This document shows positions 44,071 through 54,806 of a stretch of 64,000 nt of DNA, piece after piece. Origin of the DNA: Opitutaceae bacterium (lineage in GTDB: Bacteria > Verrucomicrobiota > Verrucomicrobiia > Opitutales > Opitutaceae); NCBI GenBank assembly GCA_018402455.1, contig JAGYIG010000015.1, forward strand, positions 16,768-80,767. The letters are read 5' to 3'. Positions within the stretch are counted from its first letter, which is position 1. The number at the start of each line of letters is the position of its first letter. Under the pieces are notes generated by a model, which worked only from the letters and a program-made list of their open reading frames with translations, had not been told where the DNA came from and did no database searches. The translations under genes were made by a program, and so were the position numbers.

Positions 44071-44955
44071 ATGGCAGACTTAGAATTCAGCTTGCTGGCA
44101 TTCAATTCCTTTTCCCTCTCGTCTTTTCAGCGGCGTGGCCTGATCGGCGCCGTCCTGCTCTCCATGGTCGGTTTTGTCGGGTGCAATCGGTTGCCCGACG
44201 GCGAATCCATCGCGGAAGTCAACGAGCCGGCCTACGAAGAGGGGAAACGACTGCTCAGACAGGGGCGGGAGCAGGCTGCCTTGGCGGAGTTTAACTCCGT
44301 CATCCAGACCCGCCGGGAGGGCGCGCCCGAGTCGCACCTCGAGGTGGGCTTGCTTTATCAGTTGGAGATCAAGGATCCGATCGCCGCGATTTACCATTTC
44401 CGCAAATATCTCGAATACAAACCCAATGCTCCCCAGGCGGATCTCGTGCGGCAGCGGATCGACGCGGCCACCCGGGAGTTTGCGCGCACGCTGCCGGCTC
44501 AACCGCTCGAAAATCAAGCTTTGCGTAATGATCTGCTCGATGTCGTCGATCAACTGCAGCGCGAAAATACCCGATTGAAAGACGAGTTGGCCCAGCTTCA
44601 TGGCAGCCGCGCGACCAGCCGGGGCACGGTGGCGACCTTGACCGATCCGACGCCGTCCGGGTCGCGCAGCGGCCTCGCCGCGCCATCGCCGGTCCCCTCC
44701 CGTTTCAGCCGGGCTCCGATCACGCTGGACCCGGAACCGGTCAAGACCGAGCCCACCCGCCCCGATGCCCCGGGAATCGGCACCGCCGAACCGACCCGCA
44801 CGCACACGGTGGTCAAGGGTGACACTCTCTACGGATTGGCCCGCAGCTATTATCAGGACCCCTCCCGTGCGAGGGACATTTACGCGGCCAATCGCAACAA
44901 GATGCGCTCCGAGAATGATCTCCAAGTGGGCATGGTGCTGGTCATTCCCCGCTAG
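44071..44955 (+). CDS. LysM-domain lipoprotein with TPR-like N-terminal region
   Basis: Envelope lipoprotein of 294 residues. A long signal with RRGLIGAVLLSMVGFVGC ends in a lipobox Cys. The mature part starts with a TPR-like helical region (EEGKRLLRQGREQAALAEFN and HLEVGLLYQLEIKDPIAAIY), then a short coiled coil, a Pro/Thr-rich linker and a C-terminal LysM peptidoglycan-binding domain (THTVVKGDTLYGLARSYYQD, ending GMVLVIPR). Likely a peptidoglycan-bound outer-membrane protein. The close divergent start of kdsD suggests that the true start might lie slightly downstream. Confidence 0.88.
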   Translation: MADLEFSLLAFNSFSLSSFQRRGLIGAVLLSMVGFVGCNRLPDGESIAEVNEPAYEEGKRLLRQGREQAALAEFNSVIQTRREGAPESHLEVGLLYQLEIKDPIAAIYHFRKYLEYKPNAPQADLVRQRIDAATREFARTLPAQPLENQALRNDLLDVVDQLQRENTRLKDELAQLHGSRATSRGTVATLTDPTPSGSRSGLAAPSPVPSRFSRAPITLDPEPVKTEPTRPDAPGIGTAEPTRTHTVVKGDTLYGLARSYYQDPSRARDIYAANRNKMRSENDLQVGMVLVIPR

Positions 44956-45057
44956 CTTTGACCCCGCCGCCGGGCAAGAACCGCTCATGGGCCCGCAATC
45001 CGTGCGGAGCTAATCAGGGCGGGATGTGAGATTGTGACGGCGTAAATTCCGCCTTTC

Positions 45058-46461
45058 ATGATTCTGCCGCACGACCCACCCACCGGCGATGACGCTGCCT
45101 TGGACCTCGATCTCATTCGTAAGTATGCGATCCCCGGTCCCCGCTACACGTCCTATCCTCCGGCCAACAAATTTCACGACCGCCTGGTCGACCTCGATCT
45201 GACCGGGGCGATCGCCGCCGACAACGCTGATCCGTCTCGACCGCTTTCCCTTTATTTTCACCTGCCGTTCTGCCAGTCGCGCTGCTGGTATTGCGGTTGC
45301 ACCACCATCATCACCCGCCGACAGGATTGGGCGACGACCTATTTGGCGGAGCTCAAAAAGGAAATCGCTCTGGTGGCGGCGCAGCTCGATCTGAATCGTC
45401 CGGTGGAGCAACTCCATTTCGGCGGCGGCACCCCCACCTTCTTCTCGGCCGAGTTGCTCGAGGACCTCGGCCAGGTTTTGCGCCGGACCTTCCGGTTCGC
45501 CCCGGAGGCGGAGTGCAGCATCGAGATCGATCCCCGGGTGGTCTCGCCGGAGCAGGTGCAGGTGCTGGCGGCGATGGGCATCAATCGGGCCTCCCTGGGT
45601 ATCCAGGACACCAATACGGACGTGCAGCAGGCCATCCACCGCCGGCAGTCGGCTGAGCTCAATCAACGTGCGGTGGACCTGTTGCGGGCGGCCGGGATTC
45701 AGGACATCAACCTCGACCTCATCTACGGCCTGCCGCTGCAAACTGAAGCGACGGTGGCCCAAACGGTGCAGGAGGTGCTGGCGCTGGCGCCCGACCGCTT
45801 GTCGGTGTTCAGCTACGCGCACGTGCCCTGGATCAAACCCGCGCAGCGCATCTTTGATCAACGCGGGCAGATGCCGGAGCCGGAGCAGAAGCTGGCGATG
45901 TTTGGCGTGATCCGTCGGGGGTTGAGGGACGCAGGATTTGTGGACATCGGCCTGGACCATTTCGCCCGACCGGATGACCCCTTGGCCATCGCCCGGCGGG
46001 AAGGCACCTTGCACCGTAATTTTCAGGGCTACAGCACGCGCGCGGGGGCCTCGCTGTATGGGTTTGGCATCTCGTCGATTTCGTCCTCCCCGGATGCCTA
46101 TTGGCAAAACCCGAAGTCTCTGGCCGCCTATCGACAGGCCTTGGCGGAGGGCCGACTGCCGACGGAGAAGGGGTATCGACTCTCCGCGGAGGACAAATGT
46201 CGGCGTCGACTCATCATGGGCATCATGTGTGATCGGCGACTTGATTTCGAGGCGCTGGGGCGGGAGTGGGGGTGCGACCTCACGCAACGCTACCGGGCGG
46301 AGCTGGCTTCGCTCGCCCCCCTGGTGGCGGAAGAGCTGGTGCAGTGGGATGACTCCGGGCTGACGGTGACCCCCCGGGGAGAGCCTCTGCTTCGAGTCGT
46401 GGCCATGGCCTTTGATCAGACCTTAGCCCGCACGGGCCGCGCTCATGCGCTGACCGTCTAG
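45058..46461 (+). CDS. hemN: Oxygen-independent coproporphyrinogen III dehydrogenase
   Basis: Radical-SAM enzyme of heme synthesis, 467 residues. The 4Fe-4S motif is Cys72-x3-Cys76-x2-Cys79-x-Cys81 within HLPFCQSRCWYCGC, the HemN pattern. The N-terminal YAIPGPRYTSYPPANKF and the sections FGGGTPTFF, SLGIQDTN and DLIYGLPLQT also fit HemN rather than HemW. The C-terminal HemN domain is complete (MGIMCDRRLDFEALG). It works without oxygen, which agrees with the class I fumarase nearby. Confidence 0.95.
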   Translation: MILPHDPPTGDDAALDLDLIRKYAIPGPRYTSYPPANKFHDRLVDLDLTGAIAADNADPSRPLSLYFHLPFCQSRCWYCGCTTIITRRQDWATTYLAELKKEIALVAAQLDLNRPVEQLHFGGGTPTFFSAELLEDLGQVLRRTFRFAPEAECSIEIDPRVVSPEQVQVLAAMGINRASLGIQDTNTDVQQAIHRRQSAELNQRAVDLLRAAGIQDINLDLIYGLPLQTEATVAQTVQEVLALAPDRLSVFSYAHVPWIKPAQRIFDQRGQMPEPEQKLAMFGVIRRGLRDAGFVDIGLDHFARPDDPLAIARREGTLHRNFQGYSTRAGASLYGFGISSISSSPDAYWQNPKSLAAYRQALAEGRLPTEKGYRLSAEDKCRRRLIMGIMCDRRLDFEALGREWGCDLTQRYRAELASLAPLVAEELVQWDDSGLTVTPRGEPLLRVVAMAFDQTLARTGRAHALTV

Positions 46462-46531
46462 CGCCGGCCGGCGGATGGGATTGTGCTTGGGGGGTTGCCA
46501 AACTTCCCAAATCGGAGAGATTACCGGCTGC

Positions 46532-46975
46532 ATGTCTGATCTCACGGACCTTTATCAAGCGGTCATCCTCGACCACAACAAGCGACCGCGCAATCGCGGC
46601 AAATTGCCGCGAGCCACCCGCGTGGCGTCGGGGGACAATCCGACCTGCGGAGACAGTTGCACGGTTTATCTCCAAATGAAGGGGGATCGCATCGACGAGA
46701 TCCGCTTCGACGGATCCGGTTGTGCGATCTCTCAAGCCAGTGCCTCGCTGATGACCACGCAGCTGCAGGGCAAGACCTTGACCGAGGCCGAAGCCGAGTT
46801 CGACGCGTTCAAGGAGATTGTGACCACGGGCAAGGAGCCGACCGAGTTCAGTGAGGTCGCCGCCTTCGCGGGGGTGCATGCCTTCCCCGCCCGGATCAAG
46901 TGTGCCACGCTCTCATGGCACGCCGCCATCGAAGCCCTCAACAAGCCGGATCAACCGGTCGAAGAAAGCGCCTGA
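46532..46975 (+). CDS. sufU: SufU-type Fe-S assembly / sulfur-transfer protein
   Basis: NifU/IscU-fold protein of 147 residues that takes sulfur from SufS. Ligands match SufU: Cys39 and Asp41 (PTCGDSC), Cys64 (GSGCAIS) and Cys124 (RIKCATLSWHA), expected to bind zinc. The 19-residue SufU insertion is present between the second and third cysteines. ATG 46532 is preferred over an upstream in-frame start. Its stop overlaps the sufS start (TGATG), so the two are coupled. No sufBCD genes are in the window. Confidence 0.93.
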   Translation: MSDLTDLYQAVILDHNKRPRNRGKLPRATRVASGDNPTCGDSCTVYLQMKGDRIDEIRFDGSGCAISQASASLMTTQLQGKTLTEAEAEFDAFKEIVTTGKEPTEFSEVAAFAGVHAFPARIKCATLSWHAAIEALNKPDQPVEESA

Positions 46976-48225
46976 TGCGAGCCGACCTAGCAAACTTGCG
47001 GGTGGATTTTCCGGTGCTCGACCAACACGTCGGAGGGCATCCCTTGGTCTATCTGGACAACGCCGCCACGACGCACAAGCCGCGATCGGTGATTGATGCG
47101 GTCGCCCGTTTTTACGAGCGGGACAACAGCAACGTGCATCGCGGGCTGCATGCCCTGTCGATGCGCGCCACCGACAGTTATGAAGCGGCCCGGAATCGCA
47201 CGGCTCAGTTCATCAAGGCGGCGGATTCCGCCGAAATTATTTTCACGAGTGGCACCACGGCTTCGGTCAATTTGGTGGCGCAGAGTTGGGGTCGGGACAA
47301 CCTCAAGCCCGGCGACGTGGTGCTGTGCACCGAGATGGAGCATCATTCCAACATGGTGCCCTGGCAAATGGTCTGCCAGCAGACCGGGGCCACGCTTAAA
47401 TATGTGCCGGTGGTGGGCGAGGATGCCGAAGGGGGGCTCGATCTGGACGCGCTGGATGCCTGCTTGGACGAATCCGTCAAACTGGTCGCCTTCACCCACA
47501 TCTCAAACACGCTGGGCACCCTGAATCCTGCGGCAGAAATTTGCGCCAAAGCCAAGGCGGTGGGGGCGCTCTCTCTGGTGGACGGTGCCCAATCCGCCGG
47601 CCATGAAGAGGTGGATGTCCAGGCCATGGGGTGCGACTTCTATGTTTTCTCCGGCCACAAGATGGCGGCTCCCACGGGGATCGGGGTGTTGTATGGCCGC
47701 CGGGCCCTGCTGGAAGTTGACGGGTATCGGGTCGCCCGTGGCAGGGCGGGGGGCATGATCAACGTGGTGGCCTACGCAGGCAGTGAGTGGAAACCCTCGC
47801 CCGAGCGATTCGAGGCCGGCACCCCCAATGTCGCCGATGCGGTGGGGCTGCACGCGGCGATGGACTACCTGGACTCGGTGGGCCGCCCCCGCATCGGCCA
47901 GCATGAGGCGGAACTGGCCGCCATGGCCTACGACCGACTCAGCGAATTGCCGGGCATCCGGATTCTGGGACCGCGGTCCGGCCAACCGCGCGCCGGATTG
48001 GTGAGTTTTGCCTTTGCGGGGGTCCACGCCCACGATGTCGTGACCTTTGCCGACCAAGATGGGGTGGCGCTGCGGGGCGGGCATCACTGCAACCAACCGT
48101 TGATGCGCAAGCTCGGTTTACCCAGCACCACTCGCGCCAGTTTCTACCTTTACAACACGCCCTCCGACGTGGACGCCTTGGTGGTTTCGATGCGTCGAAT
48201 CCTCAAATTTTTTGAGGTCGACTAG
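46975..48225 (+). CDS. sufS: SufS-type cysteine desulfurase
   Basis: PLP enzyme of 416 residues that frees sulfur from cysteine for Fe-S clusters. Family landmarks are VYLDNAATTHKPRSVIDA, MEHHSNMVPWQM, LVDGAQSAGHEEVDVQ, PLP lysine Lys229 in FSGHKMAAPTG, and catalytic Cys372 in LRGGHHCNQPLM, the group II (SufS) active-site loop. The start overlaps the sufU stop. The unusual order SufU before SufS (the reverse of B. subtilis) is noted. It probably shares a transcript with the next gene, 40 nt away. Confidence 0.95.
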   Translation: MRADLANLRVDFPVLDQHVGGHPLVYLDNAATTHKPRSVIDAVARFYERDNSNVHRGLHALSMRATDSYEAARNRTAQFIKAADSAEIIFTSGTTASVNLVAQSWGRDNLKPGDVVLCTEMEHHSNMVPWQMVCQQTGATLKYVPVVGEDAEGGLDLDALDACLDESVKLVAFTHISNTLGTLNPAAEICAKAKAVGALSLVDGAQSAGHEEVDVQAMGCDFYVFSGHKMAAPTGIGVLYGRRALLEVDGYRVARGRAGGMINVVAYAGSEWKPSPERFEAGTPNVADAVGLHAAMDYLDSVGRPRIGQHEAELAAMAYDRLSELPGIRILGPRSGQPRAGLVSFAFAGVHAHDVVTFADQDGVALRGGHHCNQPLMRKLGLPSTTRASFYLYNTPSDVDALVVSMRRILKFFEVD

Positions 48226-48265
48226 CCGCTCCTCAAACTGATTGCCCGGCCGACTCCCTTCCGCC

Positions 48266-49258
48266 ATGAACCTCTCGACCACCTATTTGGGCCTCCCCTT
48301 AAAGAATCCGTTCGTCGTCGGGGCTTCACCGTTCTGCGACAACCTGAGTGTTTGCCAAAGCCTGGCGGAAGCGGGGGCTGCCGCGATTGTGATGCACTCG
48401 TTCTTCGCCGAACAAATCGAAGCTGAAACCCGGGCGCCGTTCGCCTCTTGGGAGCAAAGATCCCGGCCGGAAGGGGAGGGGGCCGATGCCCTGCCGGAGT
48501 ATCACGACTACCATCTGAACCCGGAGCACTACCTGCGCCAGTTGAAGCATTTGAAACGGTTGGTTGATATTCCCATCATTGCCTCGCTCAACGGCACCCG
48601 CTTGGGCGGTTGGGTGGACCACGCGCAGCGGATGGAGGACGCGGGAGCAGCGGCGATCGAGTTGAACCTGTATCAGCTTGCCGCGGATCCGGCGGTGCCG
48701 GGCGACGAGATTGAGGCCGACATGTTACAAGTGGTTCGGACCGTGGCGGCTTCGGTCACGTTGCCCGTCGCGGTTAAATTGTCGCCGTTTCACTCCTCGC
48801 TGCCGCATTTTGCCGCCCGCCTCAGCGAGAACGGGGCGGCAGGCATCACGGTATTCAATCGTTTGCACCAGTCTGACATCGACCTGGTGAAGATGGAGAA
48901 AGTGACTCACCTTCGCCTTTCGGAACCCTCGGATTTGTTGCTGCGCCTGCGTTGGCTGTCGATCTTGTCCCCGGATTTTCCGGGCTCTCTCGCTTGCAGC
49001 GGGGGCGTGCACCATGCCGCTGATGCGGCCAAAGCGCTGTTGGTGGGAGCCGATGTGGTTCAAGTGGTTTCGGTGGTGCTCAAACATGGTCCCGCGCGCC
49101 TGGCGGAAATGATTGCGGGACTGGAAGCGTGGATGGGAAGTGCGGGCTACGATAAGTTGTCCGAATTTCGTGGTCGGATGAGCCACCGCCGCTCCAGTGA
49201 CGCGGGCAGTGCGGAGCGGGCCGACTACATCCGGGTGTTGCAAACCTGGAAGGTATGA
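48266..49258 (+). CDS. Dihydroorotate dehydrogenase-like protein
   Basis: FMN-binding TIM-barrel protein of 330 residues in the DHOD-like group. Features are STTYLGLPLKNPFVVGASPF (phosphate-side start), AIELNLYQLAAD where DHODs have 'NISCPN', PVAVKLSPFHSS, NGAAGITVFNRL and SGGVHHAADAAKALLVGAD (FMN phosphate loop). The catalytic Ser/Cys region is altered compared with true PyrD, so pyrimidine synthesis is doubtful; such paralogs often sit beside pyruvate:ferredoxin oxidoreductase genes, but none is seen here. Confidence 0.85.
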   Translation: MNLSTTYLGLPLKNPFVVGASPFCDNLSVCQSLAEAGAAAIVMHSFFAEQIEAETRAPFASWEQRSRPEGEGADALPEYHDYHLNPEHYLRQLKHLKRLVDIPIIASLNGTRLGGWVDHAQRMEDAGAAAIELNLYQLAADPAVPGDEIEADMLQVVRTVAASVTLPVAVKLSPFHSSLPHFAARLSENGAAGITVFNRLHQSDIDLVKMEKVTHLRLSEPSDLLLRLRWLSILSPDFPGSLACSGGVHHAADAAKALLVGADVVQVVSVVLKHGPARLAEMIAGLEAWMGSAGYDKLSEFRGRMSHRRSSDAGSAERADYIRVLQTWKV

Positions 49259-49385
49259 CGTACCGCGGGTTTAGTCGGTTGAAAATCCCGCTGGAAAATC
49301 CCATTGACCGCTGAGCCGAGATCCGGCTTAGCTGATCGTCTTTCGCCAATTACGAGGTGTTTCAAACCATCCCGTAGAGCAACCT

Positions 49386-50242
<857 letters not shown>

Positions 50243-50731
50243 CTTTGATTTCAAATTACGATTTACGGTTTTGGATTTGGTTTGGGGATAGCAGGGCGAG
50301 GCAACGTGCCGGGAAGGGGCCGTTGAATTGAGCCGCGGCGTTTATGGGTTAACGTCTACCTCGTGATGAGTGGCATCGGCCGAGGTCGAGTTCTATCCCG
50401 TTGCTTGCGATCCCATTTTCTTGGAGCTTGTGGCGATGCTATTGTTAGAATTAAAATGCATTAACCAAACCGGCCAAGATAACTGTCATCGCACCGTCTG
50501 CAACCCAACCCCTAACCCTTAAGCCCCGTTAAGATCACCCTACCGCCCGCGGTTATTGATTCCACCCCTTAGTTTTCATTTCCCGTCGTCTCACCCCGAC
50601 CGACCCCGATCGTATCTCGGTGGACCCCGGCTAAACCCGTCCGTCCGGAAAGCCTCAAGTTGGCCGTCGTGATGTTCAATCTTTCCTGACCCTTCGCGGG
50701 CAATCCGCGGGGGAAGTAACCAAACCATACC
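50243..50731. other. Gene-free region upstream of the TonB receptor
   Basis: The first ~70 bp look like a decayed further unit of the tRNA-linked repeat (TTTGATTTCAAATTACGATT and GGCAACGTG). The rest is mixed-composition sequence with an AT-rich stretch near 50440-50465 that could hold the receptor promoter. No reading frame or RNA is recognised. Confidence 0.5.
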
Positions 50732-53700
50732 ATGCATACCGCTACAGAAAAAACCCTCCCCAAGTTCGCTTTGGTAGCGTTTCCAGCCCTATTGACGGCC
50801 GGTTCTTCGTGGGCTCAGGCAGTTGCCGAGTCCTCTGAGGTGATGACAGAAGAAATCATCGTTCTCTCCCGTTTGAGGTATCTGCAGGGGGAAGAGCAGG
50901 GCTACGCCGCTGCCACTCTCGCAGGTAACCGTCGAACACGAAACCGCGATATCGGTAACGCTGTTACCGTCGTCGCAAGCAGTTCCTCGATGACATTGCG
51001 GCGGTGGACAATGAGTCCCTCCTCCAATACACCGTCGGCACCGAGGTCGGTAACGTTCAGGGTAGCTACCGGCACGGGCGATGGCACGCTCGATGAATCA
51101 AAACCGATTTGCCAACCCGAACCAAAACACCCGGGTGCGTGGCCTCGCGGCGGCGGACAATACCCGTGACTTCTTTCTGTCCAACATCCCGTGGGATGGC
51201 TACAACGTGGACCGCGTTGACCTCCAACGCGGCCCGAATTCCATTCTGTTCGGTCAGGCAGTCCGGCCGGTATCATCAATGTCGGCACCAAGCAGGCGAT
51301 GTTCAACAACGCCAATGAAGTCACCTTCCGGGTGGGCAGCTTCGGGTCCGTGCGCGGCGCACCGCCGATTTTAACCGCATCCTCATGGACGACCAGCTGG
51401 CCATTCGGGTTGCAGCGACCGACAGCCAGAAGTTCAAGCGAAGCCTGCCTTCTCCGATCGATCGGATCTATGGGGCCGTGCGTTCGAACCCGGTTTCCTG
51501 AAGAAGGGCTCCGCCCGCATCCTCAAGGCATCTCTGGTGAGATCGGGTCAGTTGACTCCAACCGTCCCCGTACTTACCCTCCGATCGATTTGATCACTCC
51601 ACTTGGTTCCGCGCCGCGGCACCACCAAGGCACCAGGAATGACAGCGGAACCATATAACAGCCTCAACCGCAGGCTGTTCAACCAGCACCAGGGTGCAGG
51701 ACGACAACACCGGCCGGGATAACCGGTTCACGGCGGCGTCGCCTTCGATCAACGGGGGTCCCCAATGCGGAGCCAGCCCAATCCAGCTTTCCAGCGCGGA
51801 TCGGCAACTTCGGCCAACAGTTCGGTACGGACCAGTCTGTTTCTTCGACGGCAACAGTCCGAATCACAACAGTGCGTGGATCCTGGAGGTCAGGAGATAC
51901 ATGATCAACGCTGCCGGTGAAGTTGTGAAGGCGGCATCGGAAGCTGGCTTCAATCGCTCCGGCGTGTCGACAACTACTCAGGCTTTGCCCGTAAAGCCGG
52001 GCTTCCCGTTCTCGGAGTTTGGGGTCTACCGCAACAACAACCTGACGGATCCGTCCGTTTCAGCTTCTACAACAGCACCTGTATGATGGCCCGAACAAGG
52101 AAGAGTGGCAGGACTGGGGGATCGCTTCAACATCAGCCTCGCTCAGACTTTTCATGAACTTGATAAGTTCGGTTTGAATACACTCTCAACGAGGAACTAC
52201 GACCAGCGGTCAATACGCCTCGATGGTGATCGTCAGATATCTACGTCGACATCAATGGCGTTTACGGTGACGGATTTCCCCGAGCACTTCGATCTCTGCC
52301 GGCAAATGGTGATCCCTCCCCACACGGATGGCACTTCAACCCCAATGCCGGCCGTCCTTTCATCACGGACTCCGGTCGAATTCGGTAACAACTCGTTCGA
52401 CAGTCAATCATGCCTCCCGCCTGACCGGTTTCTTCCGTCACGACTTCTCCGACGGTGGCCGCGAGACAACTGGCTCCCGCGCCTGCTCGGTCGTCACACC
52501 GTCACGGGGCTTCTGGCCACCGATAGACAGACTTCCGGACAACCGCGGCACAACGCTTCGCCGTGAGTGGACGACAACTACTCAGCTTCTTGGATGCAGT
52601 AGCTCCGTGCGTTTCAACGATAACCTCTTCGCGGTGAACCGCGATGTATCTCGGCCCGCTGCGCGGCGGCACTCGGCTGCCAGGCCAACATCCCACGCCG
52701 ACGGCCTTCGCTTCGGTACCGAGTACGGTCAACCTCTACGTTTGACTCGACGCCGGGTCGCCGGGCGTTGACCAAGCGGCCTTCTGGGAGAATGGTTACC
52801 ACGCCCGGCACCGACGGTCGCACTTCGACTCAGTGGAGAATCCGGCCAACTACGTCGGCTGGCGTTATGTCCCAGTCAACGTCGTGTCGGCTGAAGATCC
52901 GCGGCCAATCGGAACCTCCTCACCCCGTGCGCGTCTCACCCAAATCAAGGTCGAATCGGAAGCGATTTGTTTGGCGGGTAACCTGTGGAACAACGCGATC
53001 GTCGGCACCTACGGTAAACATTGAAGACACGGCCTACTCCTGGGGCCTCGCCAAGAGACGTCAACAACTTAAGCTTCGGCCAACAACCCGCGGGGTTACC
53101 TGCGGTGGGACATTACGCCCGCAATAAGTGCTGCTGATAATGAGCTGACGGTTGAGTCAAGTCTCTCCACTCATCGTGGCCCACATCGACGAACTGCCTT
53201 TCCTCGGCAACTGCTGGAGCCGCTGCCGTTCCTCACACCACGTTCTTCACAACGATTCCGCCAGCCCCGTCGGAAGCCAGATGTATGGATGTCTGCGGTG
53301 GAGTCCCATCGCCGCGCCCCAAAGGTAAGACGGTCGACCGGGGTCTGCTCTTTGAGACCAAGGACGGCAGTCTCCCTGAAGGTGAACAGAGAGCAAGACG
53401 ACGGTTACCAGTGGCACGCTCAGTCTGGGCGGCGCCCGGTTCATCGGTGCCTCCCAAACTTGGTCCATCAACTGGGTCAACAAGTTCGAATTAACCTCGG
53501 GGCGGGAACACCCTCGCCAATCCCAGGTGAATCCGAGCGCGCCTGATGCGAAACCGACACCGAGTTCAGCTACGGCGCTGCGCCGGGTGGGGAACCGCGG
53601 CGGACTGCCAGATATTGACTGGCTGCCATCGCCGCTTGGCGTTCTGGCGAGGCGAAGGGTCGGCCCCTTATGCGTGGTCTCGACACCGGAGCCAGAACCG

Positions 53701-54388
53701 CTCGAACCATTTGGCAGCTACCGCGGTGACGGAAGATGCGATCTCCGAAGGTTATGAAGTCATTCAGTGCCTCGCCGACCCGCAACTGGCGCTTGACGCT
53801 CATGCGTCAGACCAAAACCCGACGCAACAACATCGGCCCGGTACGAACCTCTCGAATTCGGTGGTGCGCCATGGTGCAGCCAGAATGAAAGGTGTGGTGA
53901 CCCTCACCATTTGGTGGGGCGGTGCTGGTAACGAGACCGCCCTGTTCCAATGGAATAACAACATCGGTTCCAGTGGGCCCGCCCATGCTCAGGAGGCACC
54001 AGCGTTCCCGACTACCCAGTGGCGCTTCCAATGCCATCTCCAGCCTTCCCCGAACTTCTCCGAGGTTTCCTCAAGGGAGTCAGCGTGGGTGGTGCGATCC
54101 GCTGGCAGGACAACGTGGTCATCGATTATCCACCGCAAGCGGTTCCCGACAGCATCTCGTTCGATCTGGCCAGCCCACGTGGGTCCAGCGGAACGAACTT
54201 CGATGTCTGGGTGGGCTATCGCCTGTAAACTGAGCGAGCGCGGACTGGAACATCCAGCTCAGCGTCCGCAATCTGGGTCAGGGCAGCGACCTGATTCCGA
54301 TCACAGCCCCAACCGGATGGCTCGCCGGCAGGTTACCGCATCGCGCCTTGCAGGGCATTGGTCAGTGACCAACACGTTTAGCTTCTAA
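50732..54388 (+). pseudogene. TonB-dependent outer-membrane receptor, multiply frameshifted
   Basis: Receptor of ~1,200 codons in Opitutae style. Signal peptide (LVAFPALLTAGSSWAQA), then TEEIIVLS and GYAAATLAGNRRTRN; plug-domain pieces appear in other frames: DIGNAVTVV, QFLDDIAAVDNESLLQYTVGTEV, NTRDFFLSNIPWDGYN and VDRVDLQRGPNSILFG. Near the end come SVGGAIRWQDNVVIDYPPQA, FDLASPRGSSGTNFDVWVGY, NIQLSVRNLGQGSDLIPITA and the terminal VTNTFSF. More than ten frame changes are needed. Motifs stay sharp between breaks, which looks more like consensus error than old decay; marked pseudogene because no single frame survives. Substrate uptake cannot be assigned. Confidence 0.75.
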
Positions 54389-54412
54389 ATCCGAAGCAAA
54401 ACGCGAAATTCT

Positions 54413-54442
54413 CAACGCCTCCCTCCGGGGAGGCGTTTTTTT
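54413..54442 (+). terminator. Intrinsic terminator after the TonB receptor
   Basis: Stem AACGCCTCCC/GGGGAGGCGTT with a short TCC loop, followed by T7. It begins 25 nt after the receptor stop. Confidence 0.85.
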
Positions 54443-54447
54443 GAAAC

Positions 54448-54681
54448 GGGCTTCGTCAAGCGAAGCCCCTACGGCGTGCCCGGGACGGTGGAGTGGGTAG
54501 GGCGGCGCTTGACGCCGCCCGCTGCGGTGGAGTGGCGGACAGGCTGAAACGGGCTTCGTCAAGCGAAGCCCCTACGGTGAGCCCGGGACGGTGGCGTGGG
54601 TAGGGGCGGCGCTTGACGCCGCCCACTGCGGTGGAGTGGCCGGACAGGCGCAGAGCGGGCTTCGTCAAGCGAAGCCCCTAC
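54448..54681. repeat. Alternating REP-like palindromes (five hairpins)
   Basis: Hairpins with GTAG/CTAC tetranucleotide alternate in orientation. Type 1, GGGCTTCGTCAAGCGAAGCC with CCTAC, lies at 54448-54472, 54551-54575 and 54657-54681; type 2, GTAG with GGCGGCGCTTGACGCCGCC, at 54497-54520 and 54600-54624. The two types are the same unit in opposite orientation with compensatory stem changes (CTTCG/CGAAG versus CGGCG/CGCCG). The period is about 103-107 bp. The remaining bases to 54806 contain another hairpin (AGCGACG/CGTCGCT) and no gene. Confidence 0.8.
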
Positions 54682-54806
54682 GGCGTGCGGAGCGACGGGC
54701 GCGTCGCTGCGGTGGAGGGGCAACGACGGACGGCCCAGCGGGTCCGTCCTTTCGCGCCACCGCGGCTACCAACGGGTCCTGACGATGAAGGCGAATGGGC
54801 TCGTCT

